DNA of 64,000 nt from Multifurca ochricompacta. Its lineage: Eukaryota; Basidiomycota; Agaricomycetes; Russulales; Russulaceae. Positions 12,672 to 24,252 of the stretch are shown here, in pieces; position 1 is the stretch's first letter; each line of letters opens with the position of its first letter. The notes beneath the pieces are model-generated. The model did not search any database, was not told where the DNA came from, and worked only from the letters and a program-made list of their open reading frames with translations. The position numbers and the translations under genes were made by a program. The stretch spans positions 62,001-126,000 of the forward strand of contig WTXG01000010.1 of NCBI GenBank assembly GCA_022496185.1, given 5' to 3'.

Positions 12672-14925
12672 TCAGAACTCCTCAGGCTTATCGATATAAA
12701 AGCTCGGCAACTGGTGAACGAGCTGCTCCATATACCAATATTTTGGTACCTCTTTCTTCTTGCTTTTCCCCTTTTTCTTCGTCGACCCAGCACCAGCACC
12801 AGCACCGCCGCCCTCGACCTCCTTATCTCGCACGATTTCCACCCAGATAGCTCCGAGACCCATCCCGACAAAAAGAACGTCTGTCAGCTTCGGGTCTACC
12901 AGCACGACAATCTCATCCTTCCATGGATTATGTGAACCAGTCGAGAGCCCCTCCCTTTCTCCCTCACCCTCCCCTTCCCCCTCCCCCTCATCCTCCAGTA
13001 CGACCGCACCACGACTTGTGCTAAGCACAGTCGCGGGAAGAACATCCGAACCAACTTCGTAGGTGCGTCGATCAAGTCGCTCCCATGGCGCAAGCACGAG
13101 CCGCGCGAATCGACAAGCGAGATCCTCCTCTACCGCCTCTACCGCCGTCACATTCAGCGCCAATAAGCGCGGCGCGCGCGGAGGCTCAACGCGCACGATT
13201 CTCCGCGTCGATTGCTCCACGACCCCCGTCGTGTGGGTCAGTGGGAGCGCAGAGGGGCCTAAGAGGGGCAGGAGCGTAGGCGGCTCGAGGTCCCACGTCG
13301 CTTGCGCCTCGACGATGGAAGCGTCCCAGATCGGCGGGACCAGCTCGTGGACGGTATCCTCTTCATCTTCTTCGATAAAGGCGGAGGTGTCAATAGGAGC
13401 ACCATCATCTTCCTCCTCCTTCCAACTCGTTCCCCAGCCCTCATCAGGTTCTTCATCTTGTCTTTCTGCAGCAGCTGTGCCCCATCCGACGTTGCCGGTC
13501 GGTGATGGGGCGGATTCTTTGAGCTCAGCCACGATGTTGGCGTAGACGTCTTCTACGTTCGCGGCGCTCGGCTTGTCAGAATGAGATTCTGGAGGGACTT
13601 CCAAGTTGTCTTCCAGTTTTTGTCGTTTCGCCTCTCGCTCGTCTAACTTGTTGTCCGAAGATGGATCGGTAGGAGCGGGGACCCACATAGGTTGCATAGA
13701 GCCCCAGAGCCCTTTGCAACCATCGCTAAACGCGTCTGGAAGCGAACGGCCCATCTTCCAGGAATTCGGGAGCTCTACGCAAGCGAGCTGGACAACCTCG
13801 AGTGCACGCTTGAGCGGGCGTTCATACTCGGGCTCGGGAAAAACGCGACTGCGGATGAGATAGCGCAGGAAGAAGGAGACCAGAATGGGCATGGCGACGC
13901 AACGTGGCTCGGACCTGGATTTGGGCAATAGTTAGCGGCGTCGCAACGGTCGGTATCGATCAAGAGACAGAGATAAGCATCGTACCAGATGAAACCACGT
14001 TCACGGAAGTACGACGAGAAGAAAATCCGCATGCTCAGTTCCGGGTTACTGAGGAAGCTCTCCGACAGATTAATCTCGGATTTGTCAACGGCCAACGCAT
14101 TATCACTGTCGTCATCGTCGTCGTCGTCGTCAGAATCGATTTCGTCCGATCTAGCTTCGGCACCGGGAGTTGCGTCTTTTTTCGAGGCAGGAATTTGTTG
14201 TAGCAGGCCGATGTATATACGAAACTATTATGGACCAATTTTTTTTTTTTTTCAAGTCGGGCACGGATCGTTGTTCGTTAGAGACTCTTCCACACAATGA
14301 CACGCATGACATACGATATCCCACACGTGCTGTACACCCTGCGCAGCTGCTGGCCAAGTGCGGCCGATTTTGAAGTCAACGCCGGCCTGATGGAGGCGAT
14401 CTATGGCAGCCTGATTCCTGTTCACGATCTTTTGGGTTAGAATACCGGTATCACCACAGCAATAAGCGGCACAAGAGGAAAAGAAAAGTTCATGTTTAGA
14501 GAGAGGAGGGAGAGGGGGGGGGTGGGGGGGGGGGGGGTTAGTAGTACACTCAACTCATCATAAACATTCCTCCTGATATCCTCGAGCTCCTCCCAAATCT
14601 CCCACCAAGTCTTGGGCTTTTTCGGTGCGACCTGCACGGTCTGTGCTCCAACGTTACCGCCCTTCTTCTTTCGCTTCTTCTTTTCCGCGTTATCCGCGAC
14701 GTGCTTCATGCGCAGCGCAATGGTGGGTATACCCAATCCATCGCGCTCGATCTCCCTCGTCGTATAATCTATATCGTCATCGACGTCAATGGGGACGCGT
14801 ATTCCCGATGGCTTGAACGAGGCGAAGGAGATGAATGAGTCGGGATCGGGGGCTGTAGGGAAAGGAGGGAAACGTAGCATCGCTGCTACTTCGAGTGTCA
14901 ATGCGGGTCCGGCATTGGCAGTCAT
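12672..14925 (-). CDS. Arb1-like Argonaute siRNA chaperone complex subunit
   Basis: In fission yeast Arb1 holds Argonaute with duplex siRNA and supports heterochromatin. Four exons are inferred: start at 14925, about 14545; about 14434-14325 with TFKIGRTWP-like sequence; about 14215-13985 with an acidic Asp run and LSMRIFFSSYFRERGFIW; then 13928-12672 after a 57-nt intron with a CTAAC branch site. The long last exon has Trp/Gly-rich acidic repeats (GWGT twice), the segment PTLLPLLGPSALPLTHTTG, and a C-terminus ending in YWYMEQLVHQLPSFY. I recall this arrangement from basidiomycete proteins annotated as Arb1-domain; the family call is from memory and moderately sure. A GEGEGE run sits near 12975. 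The first intron contains a long G-run on the plus strand (14515-14538). Adjacent to GPN2, same strand. Confidence 0.66.
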
Positions 14926-16630
14926 TGGTTAAACTGATGATGATGAGAAGGGGGGGGGAAAAAAAGGGGAGAGGGAGGGGAGGGGAGAGGGAGGGATTTG
15001 AGTTTTTTTTGAAGCCTAAAAGAACAAAGAGTGGAGTGGAGAACTGCGCTGCGCAGTACTAGTGCAGCGTGTTCAAGTTGGTCGTTCTTCGATGATGGGA
15101 TGGAGGATTCTCGTTTGATTTAATTTGATTCTTACATGGCGGCACCAGAGAGAGAAAGAGAGAAAGAGAGAACTGCCAACTGCCAACGGGCAACTCTTGC
15201 GAAGAGAAGAGAGAGAGATTCTATTTATTTAAAATTATAAAATTTAGGATGAGGAAAAGGGAAGAAAGAGAAAGCAAGCCACATTTACAAAGATGATATG
15301 ATGATTAAAATATCCATCTGTGTGACCCTGCAGGAGGGGAGGAGTTGGGTTGGTTTCATTCATGATGAATGACGCCCCCTCCCCTTGGCCAAATGCCAAT
15401 GCTGCCTCCTCTCTCCCTCCCCCTCCCCCTCCCCCTAAATAACCACATAATCCACACCACCACATAACCGAACGACCCAGGGCCCAGGAACATTGCCAAT
15501 GTTCCTGGGCTTGGGTCCACGGCATTTACCGAAATTCAACTCCCCCTCCCCCATAACCCATAACCCAGAGGAGGAGAAACCCCCCTCCCCCCCCCCTCCG
15601 GACCCCCGGGTTCGTGTAATTGCAAACATTCTCCTTTCATACTCGGGCAAGTTCGAGAAATAGCCGTAGAGGAAGAGTGATCCCCTCAAAAAGAAATAAA
15701 ATAAAAATAAAATAAAAATATCGTCTTGACGGTAGTGGCGGTGACGGGGACACCTTCTTTCTTGTTGCCTTGTCAGTCAGCCACAGGGAAAGAAAAAAAA
15801 AAAACACCGGAAGGAAGAGAGACAGATGAATTGTACATGTTACTTTTATTCATTCTGATATCATCCCGGTTCCGGTACCCAGTCCTATTCTAGTTCAATC
15901 CAGTCTTAGTCCCTAGTAGTTAGTTCTGCCCCTGCCCGTGTATGTACCTTAAAAAAAAGAGTTACCTGGGGAACCCCTGCAATGAAGTGGCGTACGTTGC
16001 CCCGAAAGATTGAATAAAAATGAATAACGAAATTTAAAAAACAAATAAAAAAGAAACAACCCTTTTATGTCCATCACGTTGTTTGTTTTTAAAAGTAGTT
16101 TACTCCTGCCTCGGTCCCATGAGGAGTTGAGTCCAAAGTAAGTATACATAATTATAATTATAATTATAATACGATACGATCGGTCGGGAGGGCAAAGTTG
16201 CGTCTCACTTAATTCACAGGTCTATTTTTTTTTTTCCCACACTTTCCCACCTCCTCCTCATCGGAAATGAAAAAGGTACGGAGGTATATCTAATTATCTA
16301 TATCGATATCGATAGTATAATATATTTTTATAATCAATATTATAATCCGGCTTTATCGTCAGGTTCAAGTCAATGATGCGCGCTAATACTTTGCCCTTGG
16401 GTGGGTATAAGAACGGCCGAAGGTGAGGGAGGGGAGACAACGGATTAAACGGTGACAACGCACCCGTAGCTTTTTTTTTCTTCTTTTAAAAAGAAACCCC
16501 CGCTCCCTCACCCCCCCCTCCCCGCCCCCGCCCCCTCCCATCCCATAAGATCATCCATTCTCTCTCTTCTCTTTCATCTTCCTCGCTCCTCACAACCGCT
16601 CTTCTTCCCGTCCCCAATCTCTTCCAAACC
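14926..16630. other. Intergenic, low-complexity, one strong hairpin
   Basis: Contains GA-rich runs (14945-15000, 15150-15180), C-runs (15420-15435, 15580-15600), TAAAA repeats near 15700, ATAATT repeats near 16145-16172 and the hairpin described separately. A TATAAG box at about 16406 and a CT-rich leader from 16500 probably belong to the small secreted peptide gene at 16631. No protein gene is supported. Confidence 0.5.
15474..15517. repeat. Near-perfect inverted repeat (hairpin)
   Basis: Arms of about 21 nt (GACCCAGGGCCCAGGAACAT... and its complement ending CCTGGGCTTGGGTC) meet at almost no loop, with one or two mismatches in the outer part. It could form a stable stem in DNA or RNA. It is too far from any gene end to be an obvious terminator. 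Seen directly; function unknown. Confidence 0.8.
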
Positions 16631-16875
16631 ATGCGCTTCTTCCTCGCTTCCCTTTGTACCCTTGTCTTGGCTACCCTTGTACTTGCACACCCCGTAAGCC
16701 CCCCCCCCCTCCCCCCCAAAAAAAAATTCTTTCCATATCCTTTGTTCACGCTCACTCAACTTCAACATTTGTAATAAAATAGACTCCAGAGGAAGACGCC
16801 AAGCGGGGAACAGTATACATCTGGAACAAAGATTACAAGCGGGGAAAGGCGTACATATCCAACAAAGACTATTAA
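16631..16875 (+). CDS. Small secreted precursor with two KR-preceded repeat peptides (KEP/RiPP-like)
   Basis: Two exons (16631-16693 and 16783-16875), split by an 89-nt GTAAGC..AATAG intron, give a 51-residue protein that neither exon alone reveals. Residues 1-19 (MRFFLASLC... ending LVLA) form a clear signal peptide. A short acidic spacer HPTPEEDA follows, then KR-GTVYIWNKDY and KR-GKAYISNKDY, where the second copy ends the protein. Each copy starts right after a Lys-Arg pair, the cut site of the Golgi protease Kex2, so two related ten-residue peptides would be released (pattern G-x-x-Y-I-x-N-K-D-Y). This is the build of fungal Kex2-processed repeat proteins, which include precursors of ustiloxin-type cyclic peptides. 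No UstYa/DUF3328 or tyrosinase gene is seen in the window, so a modified product is not shown. A TATAAG box near 16406 and a CT-rich leader suggest strong expression. The call rests on repeat, signal and splice pattern, not on a known homologue. Confidence 0.72.
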
Positions 16876-19813
16876 GCGCGCGCGCGAGGGGGGAGATTGA
16901 ATGCGTTAGGTATTGTTTATGCTCCCTTTTTTTTTAATCGTCCTCATTCGAAAAGGTGTGGGCATCGATTCGATTTCATCGCTCACCCGTGCATAAACCG
17001 ACAATGATCATGAAACGATTTTTTAGGCGCTGACCGTTGCTGACTGGATCCACGTACGGTCGAGGGACACTATCAATCTATTTTGTACTCTCCACACTGG
17101 CAAGGTGTAGATGTTATCCGATCGATTACTCTAGTTCTCTCTGGCTTTCCCTTCCTTTACTGTTCTTGTTCTTTTTTTTTTTTTTTTTAAATTCGGTCTC
17201 CTGTTGCTTCAAGTCATAGTCATGGGGGTAATATGTCGTCGTTGTTAGAATTATGAGCAGTCTTTTGTGAAATCATTTTCGCGCGGTGTGTTTTCTTAAG
17301 TGACGAAAAGCTTAAGAAACGTTTATCACTTGCTGGAAACTTCAATATTCAATAATCCGTCGACAAGGAAACGTAAGATGGATAAGGCCAGATCAACGAT
17401 ATCGTGAGCGTTGAGCGTTGAAGGGGTTCTACACAGACTTCGACGTCTGCGAGCGGTTTGGTTGTCAAGGCGGGTTTTACCTGTCTGCAATAATGGGGTG
17501 TATGGAACGGGAACGGTCAAGTACGGATCCCTGATCTGCCCTGCCCTGCCTCGTCTCATCGATGCGAGTTTCCTTCCAGTGCGGGGGTTTCTCTCAGCTA
17601 CAGCAGTCCAGAACAAGGAAGCATTCCTGCGCATTCATTTCATTCACGGTTCCAAAGAAGTCATCGTCGTCGTCGTCTTCTTCTTCTTCTTCTTCTTCTT
17701 CTCCTTCTTCTACTATTTCTTCTGTAGCGCACACAGGAAGCATGTACGAGTTAGCTCTTTCCGTGCGTTTTCCGTAATCCCCCCTATTTCGATAAGGGGG
17801 TTTCTGGGTCTGGTCTCACAACACATTTTCCCATCGTCCCCATGGAAAAAAATAACCCCCTTCCCCGTGGACGATGGACAATCTCTGGCGATGGGTTGGT
17901 GACTTGTAGTAGGAGAAGGGTGCCGTCGCACGTAGAGGGAAGGGGGAATTTCAACAACGTTTCGGGGTTCGCATGCCTCGTCAATCTGAAAGAAGATTAA
18001 AAAAAAAAAAAAAACGGCGTGGAAGCAGTCAACCCTGTCAAGTTCGATATGAAACACTGCCCCAAGAGAGAGGCAACGTTTTACAATTAGAGGTCAGTTG
18101 TGACCCCCCTCCCCCCCAAAAAAAAAAAAAAGACTTGCCACGAAATGTAAGAGGGGGGGGGGGGGAAAGGTACATCTTCTAGCTCATTCCCTATCGAAGA
18201 AGATCTAAACTACCTGGGAGGATTATCCCAGACAGGCAAGCGGGACGGGGGAGTGGGTTAATTCGTTAATTCCTGAGAGGACGTGAGTAATTTGAACGTC
18301 ACATTTAGGAACACGAATGTCACAACCAAGTATTTTTAGGGAGAGACCCGATGGCGGAAAATATGCTTTTTTTTTTGCTTTCAATTTGTGTGATTTGTCT
18401 AGAGGATTTTGTACGTTCGACCCATGTGCTCAACAACAAAATTATGACATGAAGAAAGGGGGCGGGGGGAGGGGCTTACGCCCCCAGCTGACTGTCTCAC
18501 CCTTGAATGTCGGCGAGCCGAGCCCCATCCCGATTTGACATGTTGCTTTATAACTACTGTCAAGAAGTTTGAGAACGAAAAAATATGTTTGTCGCCCCTT
18601 GAAGTAAAATCTGTTATGTTTTTTATTTATTTATTTTTAATTTTTTTGTTTTCATTTAATTTTAGTGTGATATAAATTGAACGGACCTCATAATGTGGGA
18701 AGGAAGGGAAGCCCTAGCGTGTGATCTCCAAAATGCCATGATTCTGTCAGGTACAGGCCGCACTAAAAGAGCTCTTTTTTTTTTTTTTTTTACAATCTTT
18801 CGCAAGGTCCTCGTCTACCATCGTTGTACATATACATACCTCCGACCGATGTCTTTGGTGTCTCACACGCAAGCGCGATTCCGGAGACGGAGAAGTTTCC
18901 AAATTTCCTGTATTCCTGAACAGCAAAGTTCAATAAATGTTTGAAAAAAAAAAAAAAAAAAAAGCGCTGCTATCGTTCGATCTATAAGGCACGCAGTATA
19001 CACGTGTAAACATTCGCAGGGGGGGAAGTTAATGTCAACCCACCAAACGTAGTGGGAGATCCCAAAAAAAAAAGAAATTGGTAGTTTTCCCAGAGACACT
19101 TGTGTGAAAGAAAATAAAAGAAAATAAATCAAACTGAAATTGATTGTAACTTCTTTGAGCGGGGATCATTCAATGTAATGTTATTTGAGCCTTTGGCCAT
19201 GTATATGTATGTGTTTGGTCTCTAACCCACTCCGGTCCGCTTTCCCACTCTCCAATTCCCCACAAAAGACAAGAGTCAAAGGATTTCGATTAATAACAAT
19301 AAAACCGAGAGAGTGACTAGACTCGGAACTGATATGCATGACCACACAGGAAAGGAGAGTGTTGTGTCTTTTAATATAAATACTTATAGCAGATGGTATT
19401 TTTACTTGATGAGTGGGAGGACAAGGTGTGTGCCAGTGTGTAGTGTGGGTACGCAGATGGCAGGAGGCGGGCAAAAGACATCAGTCATCGGGAACTAACT
19501 ACGGTTACAGTTGAATGTTCCAGTGTTTCCAGATGGTTTGCGACCCCCAGGCTGTTATTGCTGAAGTTGACATTTTATATCTCAATAATTCGTTCTTCAT
19601 GGCTATCCATCTCCAACTTTTTTTTTTTTTTTAATTTTTTATGAGGACCTCGCTTCCGTTCGACGTAACCGGGTCCGAATTCGCTTCAGTTTCCAAGAAA
19701 TATATATATATCGTTGCGGTGATGACCAGACTCTCTATCTATCACGCTTTCAGAAGCATCGTTTCTTCTCACTTTTTTCTTTTCTTTCGTTCACCTGGAC
19801 TACGAAATTCTGT
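16876..19813. other. Intergenic, one doubtful minus-strand gene
   Basis: No supported gene. On the minus strand between 18057 and about 17330 there is a chain of ORFs: one starting MFHIELDR that can be spliced to a Pro/Ser segment, and one giving an acidic run (Glu then Asp) from the GAA/GAC tract at 17660-17705. The frames do not join cleanly and no family is recognised, so I do not annotate it. T-runs and A-runs are frequent (17168, 18000, 18120, 18778, 18944). Confidence 0.4.
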
Positions 19814-20963
19814 ATGGTTATGGAAGAACTCACACTTTATATGAATAGGGTGAGTCTTGAAAGTCTCCTTTCAATTTTTTTTTTTTGACAAACTGAGTGA
19901 ATGGGTGATCACATACAATGCAATACAGTCTTCTCCATATGCTCAGAGTGTAAAGAGTTTAATCCGAGAGAGTACTCATTGCGAAATGATCCCCCCCCCC
20001 CCCTCTAATTGTAAATACCGTTCATCTTCTATTAGGTTGAACTTGTTCTCGAAGAGGCCTCCATCCCCGCAAAAAGGTATGAGATCGACCTCCACAACAA
20101 GCCGGACTGGTACGTCTCACAGGTAAACCCTATTGGCAAGGTGTGAAAATTCCATCTTCTATTTGATTTAAAATCAACAAACCACACAAATTCGTTCACA
20201 CGTCCCCGTCCACACAAAAAAATAAAAATAAAAAAAGGTACCGGCGCTTACATATGGTGGGCCCAAAGTCAAGCCAGACTGTCCATCACCCCATTCGATC
20301 AAACTCGCCGAATCCCTCGTTCTCCTCGAATTTATAGCGGACTTATATCCCGATGCTTGTTTACTCCCGCGTGATCCAATCGCTCGTGCCCGCGCACGTC
20401 TCTTCATCACGGCCGTCGAGGAGGACCTCATTCCGACTTTCCTCGCGTTCGTCCTAAACGGCGCAGAACCGGGCCCGTTGTTAACGTCGTTGAGGCACGT
20501 GCAAGCGCTGCTCCCACCGCTAGAGGATGAAGGTGAGGGTGAGGGTAAGGGTGAGGGTGAGGGTGAAGGTGAAGGTTGCTTCGTGCTTGGTAGTCAATGG
20601 TCGATCGCAGACGCGGCGGTTGCGCCGTTCCTTGGACGCAATCGAGCTCACGTCGCGATATGACATTGGGATGTTTTCTGGGGGTATTGGTAAAAAGGTA
20701 TATGGGGAGGTATTCGAAAGTGAGACGTTTGCTCGGCTGCAACGGTATCTGAGGGACCTAAAGGGTCGAACCAATTGGTCGGCGACGTTTGACGAGGTAA
20801 CGAGTTTTCTTGGTATTTTTTTTTTTTTTTTTTTTACCGCTTTTTTACCTAAAACCGTGTGAAACAGGATTGGGTTCTCCAGGACCTCAGGACGATAATT
20901 TCACTGTTAAAGATTAAGAGGGAACGTGAAAAGACTTCCCTAGTCAACGGGGGAGGGGAGTGA
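19814..20963 (+). CDS. Glutathione S-transferase (omega/Ure2-like fungal class), one frame slip
   Basis: GSTs join glutathione to, or reduce, electrophilic compounds in the cytosol. Five exons (19814-19849, 19929-19949, 20036-20140, 20238-20796, 20868-20963) give about 270 residues. The N-terminal thioredoxin fold has LTLYMNRSSPYAQ (active-site Ser in a SPYA motif, not CPYA), the KVNP-type cis-Pro as SQVNPIGKVPAL and the glutathione loop LAESLVLLEF. The helical C-terminal domain carries FVLGSQWSIADAAVAPFLGR. Directly after FLGR one extra A (20640) breaks the frame; removing it would continue with IELTSRYDIG as the family requires. A (GGTGAG)n-like tract at 20526-20575 encodes a GEGEG insert in the loop between helices. 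The start could be ATG 19814 or 19820. An omega-type Cys is absent, so a conjugating rather than thiol-transferase chemistry is possible. Confidence 0.82.
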
Positions 20964-21848
20964 AAAGAAAGTGTGATTTTGTTTTAGTAGACAGGTCCGA
21001 GTCCGCTCTGGACAGCACGGGCAACATGGCAGAGCATTCATTGTGTGCCCTGTGAATATGCATTGCATCAAGATAATACAGTCAAGGGGTGAGCTCAAGG
21101 CTTGAGCCTGCGATGAGCGGTTACATCACCATTCAAAGTCAGGGGGAGACGGTGACCATGATAGGTAAAGTGGAAAGAAAAAGTAATGTAAATCCAGTTA
21201 CCGCGGGCGCCCCGCGCTGTTGTCCCTGTCTCGGACGAGGACGAGGGTAGTCACATGGCCCCTTTAAAGTATTTTCTCCTCCCTCTCCCTATTTATTTTT
21301 TCTTTGATTTGAAAATGAGTAGTGAGGTGAGAAAAATGCGGATAAGATCAAATCGAGAGTGAGTGAGCGATCATCGCATTCGCAATGCAAGCACGAGGAG
21401 GACTCATTCATATCAATCTATCCATCATTAAGGGTATTCGCCCTTTTCACTAACTGCCATTGGAACAATCTATTCGCCAGTTGCTGTAGTAGTGCCAAAC
21501 CCCACATCAAATTATTACCTACGAGAAATTCCCATGAGTGGCGCAACAGGCGACGTACTAGTACTACACCTAACAGTCTCATCGCCATGATGATTTTTAT
21601 CTTTCAAGTCAATTTTTGACTTCGGCCTCCGAGGTGACCTACCCGAGCGCTGATCCGGCCCACCCCTCCCTCCCCCCTAAGCGAACCCGAGGTATAAGTT
21701 TATGAGTTTCATCATCAGTAAGTTCCCAACACCCACCTACCACGCTGAGGGCGCTACACCAGATGCCATACTAGTAGACCGGAAGGCTTTATATGCCCAA
21801 CGCGCGTCTTCTTTCTCCCTCTTTCGCCCACTTCCCTCAGCAGCAACC
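20964..21848. other. Intergenic with a TATA box for the next gene
   Basis: No gene supported. GTATAAGTTT at about 21691 and a TTTATATG motif near 21788 are placed suitably for the membrane-protein gene starting at 21849. Two short in-frame ATG choices upstream (21702) would hide the signal peptide and lie too close to the TATA box. Confidence 0.5.
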
Positions 21849-23370
21849 ATGACAAGGAGAAGGACGAGGAGATTGCAATTGCACTTGATTGCCTGTTTCC
21901 CACTCTTCCTCTGCCCTTCTTTTGCTCAACTCCTCTATCCAAATTGTAATGCTGGATGGGAATGGGTGAGTCCCAATTTTCCTGATTTCATCATTTCTGT
22001 TGTGTCCCTATTTCGTCACCATCAACAGTCGTACAACAGCCTCAATCAAAACCCTTGCAACGTTGCTGCATACTTGGAGTCTACTTGTGAGGGCGGGCGT
22101 GAGTCTTCCTCTCTCTCTCTCTTTCTCTCTCTATTATTTTTTATTTATTTATTTTTCTGTCGTATCATCACGGCAGAGTTTCAAATTGGTTCGTTACCTC
22201 AAGGTTCCCTATATCGTGGCCCGGACACCGAGCAGGCCAACTTGTGTCAGTGCAACCCCGTCGTCTACTCCCTTGTCAGTGCCTGCGGCGCATGCCAGGG
22301 ATCCTCGTGGATACAGTATGCACTTTCAGCTCCACCCACACCCATGCGATTTTCGCCTGAATGATGCTCCACTAGATGGTCCTCATGGAAGTTCAACTGT
22401 ACTACCGTGGCTTCGGATTCCACGTTCGTACATTCTTCTTCTCATTTCCATCTCTCTTGACCTTTACAAACTACTGTTTAGGTTTCCAAAAGCTATTCCA
22501 AACGGGACAAGGGTACCTCACTGGGCATATCTTAGCGTGACGGTGTGTTGCATTTGTACAGCATGGCATCACGTTATCTTGGGGCGCTGACTTTTTTTTT
22601 TTTTTTCCATTTCTTGAAATGATTTGGCACACAGATAAGTGACACCTGGAATTCCACCGCAGCACAGATTTCCGGCGGTAAGTCGGTGGTCCAAATAGAA
22701 TGGTGGCGTCAAAAATAAATTTCTGACTTACCCTTTCCTTGCCTTGGCCCCCTTTTCCTGCGCGTGCGAAGATTCGCCCGAGGGTTCCCCGTCATCAATC
22801 CCAACGGGATCGTCGGCACCGTCCACATCGTCAGCCACCTCGAGCTCGAGCTCGAGCTCAAACTCAAGTTCAAACGAGAACAAATCGCATGCAGGGCAGA
22901 TCGCCGGCAGCGTAGTGGGTGGTGTCGTAGGTGCCGCATTGCTCCTCGGTCTCATCCTCTGGTACCTCCGCCGTCGGCGCTGGCGCTCAGAGGCACGACC
23001 ATCTCCATTCATGAGCGACGCACCTCATGTGGCGGAGGCATTTGGTCTTCAGGATCCTGGCACTTCCACGCCAAATCGCAAGTACTATGTGCGTATCATG
23101 TTTTATTTTATTTTTTTTCCCCTCATCATGTTTTTTCCCCTTCTTCTACGTTTCCGTTTTCGTTACTAGTCGGTTGGCTGACGTGAACATGTTCAATGTT
23201 ATGTTTTCATTCAGAACCCATCTGACCCGAGCACATTCCCCGTTTCGCTTTTTTCGTCTTCATCAGTGGCTGTGGCCCAGACCAGCCCAAACAGCGACCA
23301 GGCTCACCGCGCAGCGACTCCCACGTCTCCACTTGAACGGGGTCGATACAATGGTCTCCCGCTTGTTTGA
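21849..23370 (+). CDS. Cys-rich, Ser-rich single-pass membrane protein (fungal type I)
   Basis: About seven short exons join into a protein with a signal peptide (MTRRRTRRLQLHLIACFPLF..., cut near SFAQ), a Cys-rich outer domain (QNPCNVAAYLEST, LCQCNPVVYSLVSACGACQG, SSWIQWSSWKFNC, PNGTRVPHWAYLSV), a Ser-rich stalk encoded partly by TCGAGC repeats (22825-22865), one membrane helix (AGSVVGGVVGAALLLGLILW region) and a stop-transfer YLRRRRWR. A Pro/Ser-rich cytosolic tail ends in GLPLV. The family is common in Agaricomycetes, many copies per genome, and has no defined function; the design (glycosylated stalk, one helix, charged tail) resembles wall-stress sensors such as Mid2 or Wsc proteins. The start at 21849 is chosen because it begins the signal peptide. 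Introns have standard GT..AG ends, so the gene appears intact. Confidence 0.8.
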
Positions 23371-24142
23371 ATTTCCTGGATGATACACCCGTCACGGTCC
23401 CATTGTCACCTTTGTTTTTGTTTTTTTTTTTCATTTCATCTTTTTTTTTTTTTACTTGTCAAATCCGGCCTGCATTGCTTTACTTTTTCTAATCTACCTT
23501 CGTACTTAACCCGGTAGGACAAATTAATGTTCTGATTATGTTTTCTTTTTCTCTCTTTTTTTTTTCTTTTTTTTTTTTTTTTTGCGGACTTAATTTGTTG
23601 TAGTCAACTTGTATCTGGAATATTTTGTCTAGGCATATATGTACTGTTTACGAGAGATCACGGTTATATATATCGGATTTTCCGAATGGAGCTTTGGGAA
23701 TGAGCATATATATATAACACCGGGGGGGGAGGGGGGGAGGGGGCTTTGCGCGTCTGGTTCTGGTCTGGGTCTGATCGCGTCTTATTTGGAGGTTTTTTTT
23801 GATTGTTGAGGTAGCACCAATGGTGATTTCGTCCAAATGACGGGAAGTTTTGCTTGTTGACCTGGCTAACTGTAAATTGTTGTCATTGCCTGTCAATAGT
23901 TTGGAGTCCCATGTCATTCCATCAAAAATTGTGATATGGGGCGCATCACGGGGGGTGAAAAGGGGGGTTTAGAACGGAACTACCTACGCTTCGTTCGACA
24001 AAGCGTGAGCGTGCGGCCTGGCTTACCAGATTTAGGTTGTGGGGGGGAGGGGGGGTTGAAGGATCTTGTGGATCTGACTTATAGAAAATAAATGTTCCTG
24101 TTCCTATTGTCCCGGATAAAACGACGAAGGGGGCGAACAAAG

Positions 24143-24252
24143 GTTCCTCCTCCTCCTCCTCCTCCTCCTTCTCCTCCTCCTCCTCCTCCTTCTCCTCCTC
24201 CTCCCTCCTCCTCCTTCTCCTCCTCCTCCCTCCTCCTCCCTCAACCTCCCCA
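24143..24252. repeat. (CTC)n/(CTT) polypyrimidine tract
   Basis: About 110 nt of nearly pure CTCCTC with occasional CTT, strand-asymmetric. Such tracts can form triplex DNA. No ORF crossing it is convincing. Confidence 0.85.

Noticed and set aside
17326..18057. Possible minus-strand gene with an acidic Glu/Asp run
   Set aside because: Frames do not join cleanly, no family is recognised, and the acidic run comes from a GAA/GAC microsatellite.
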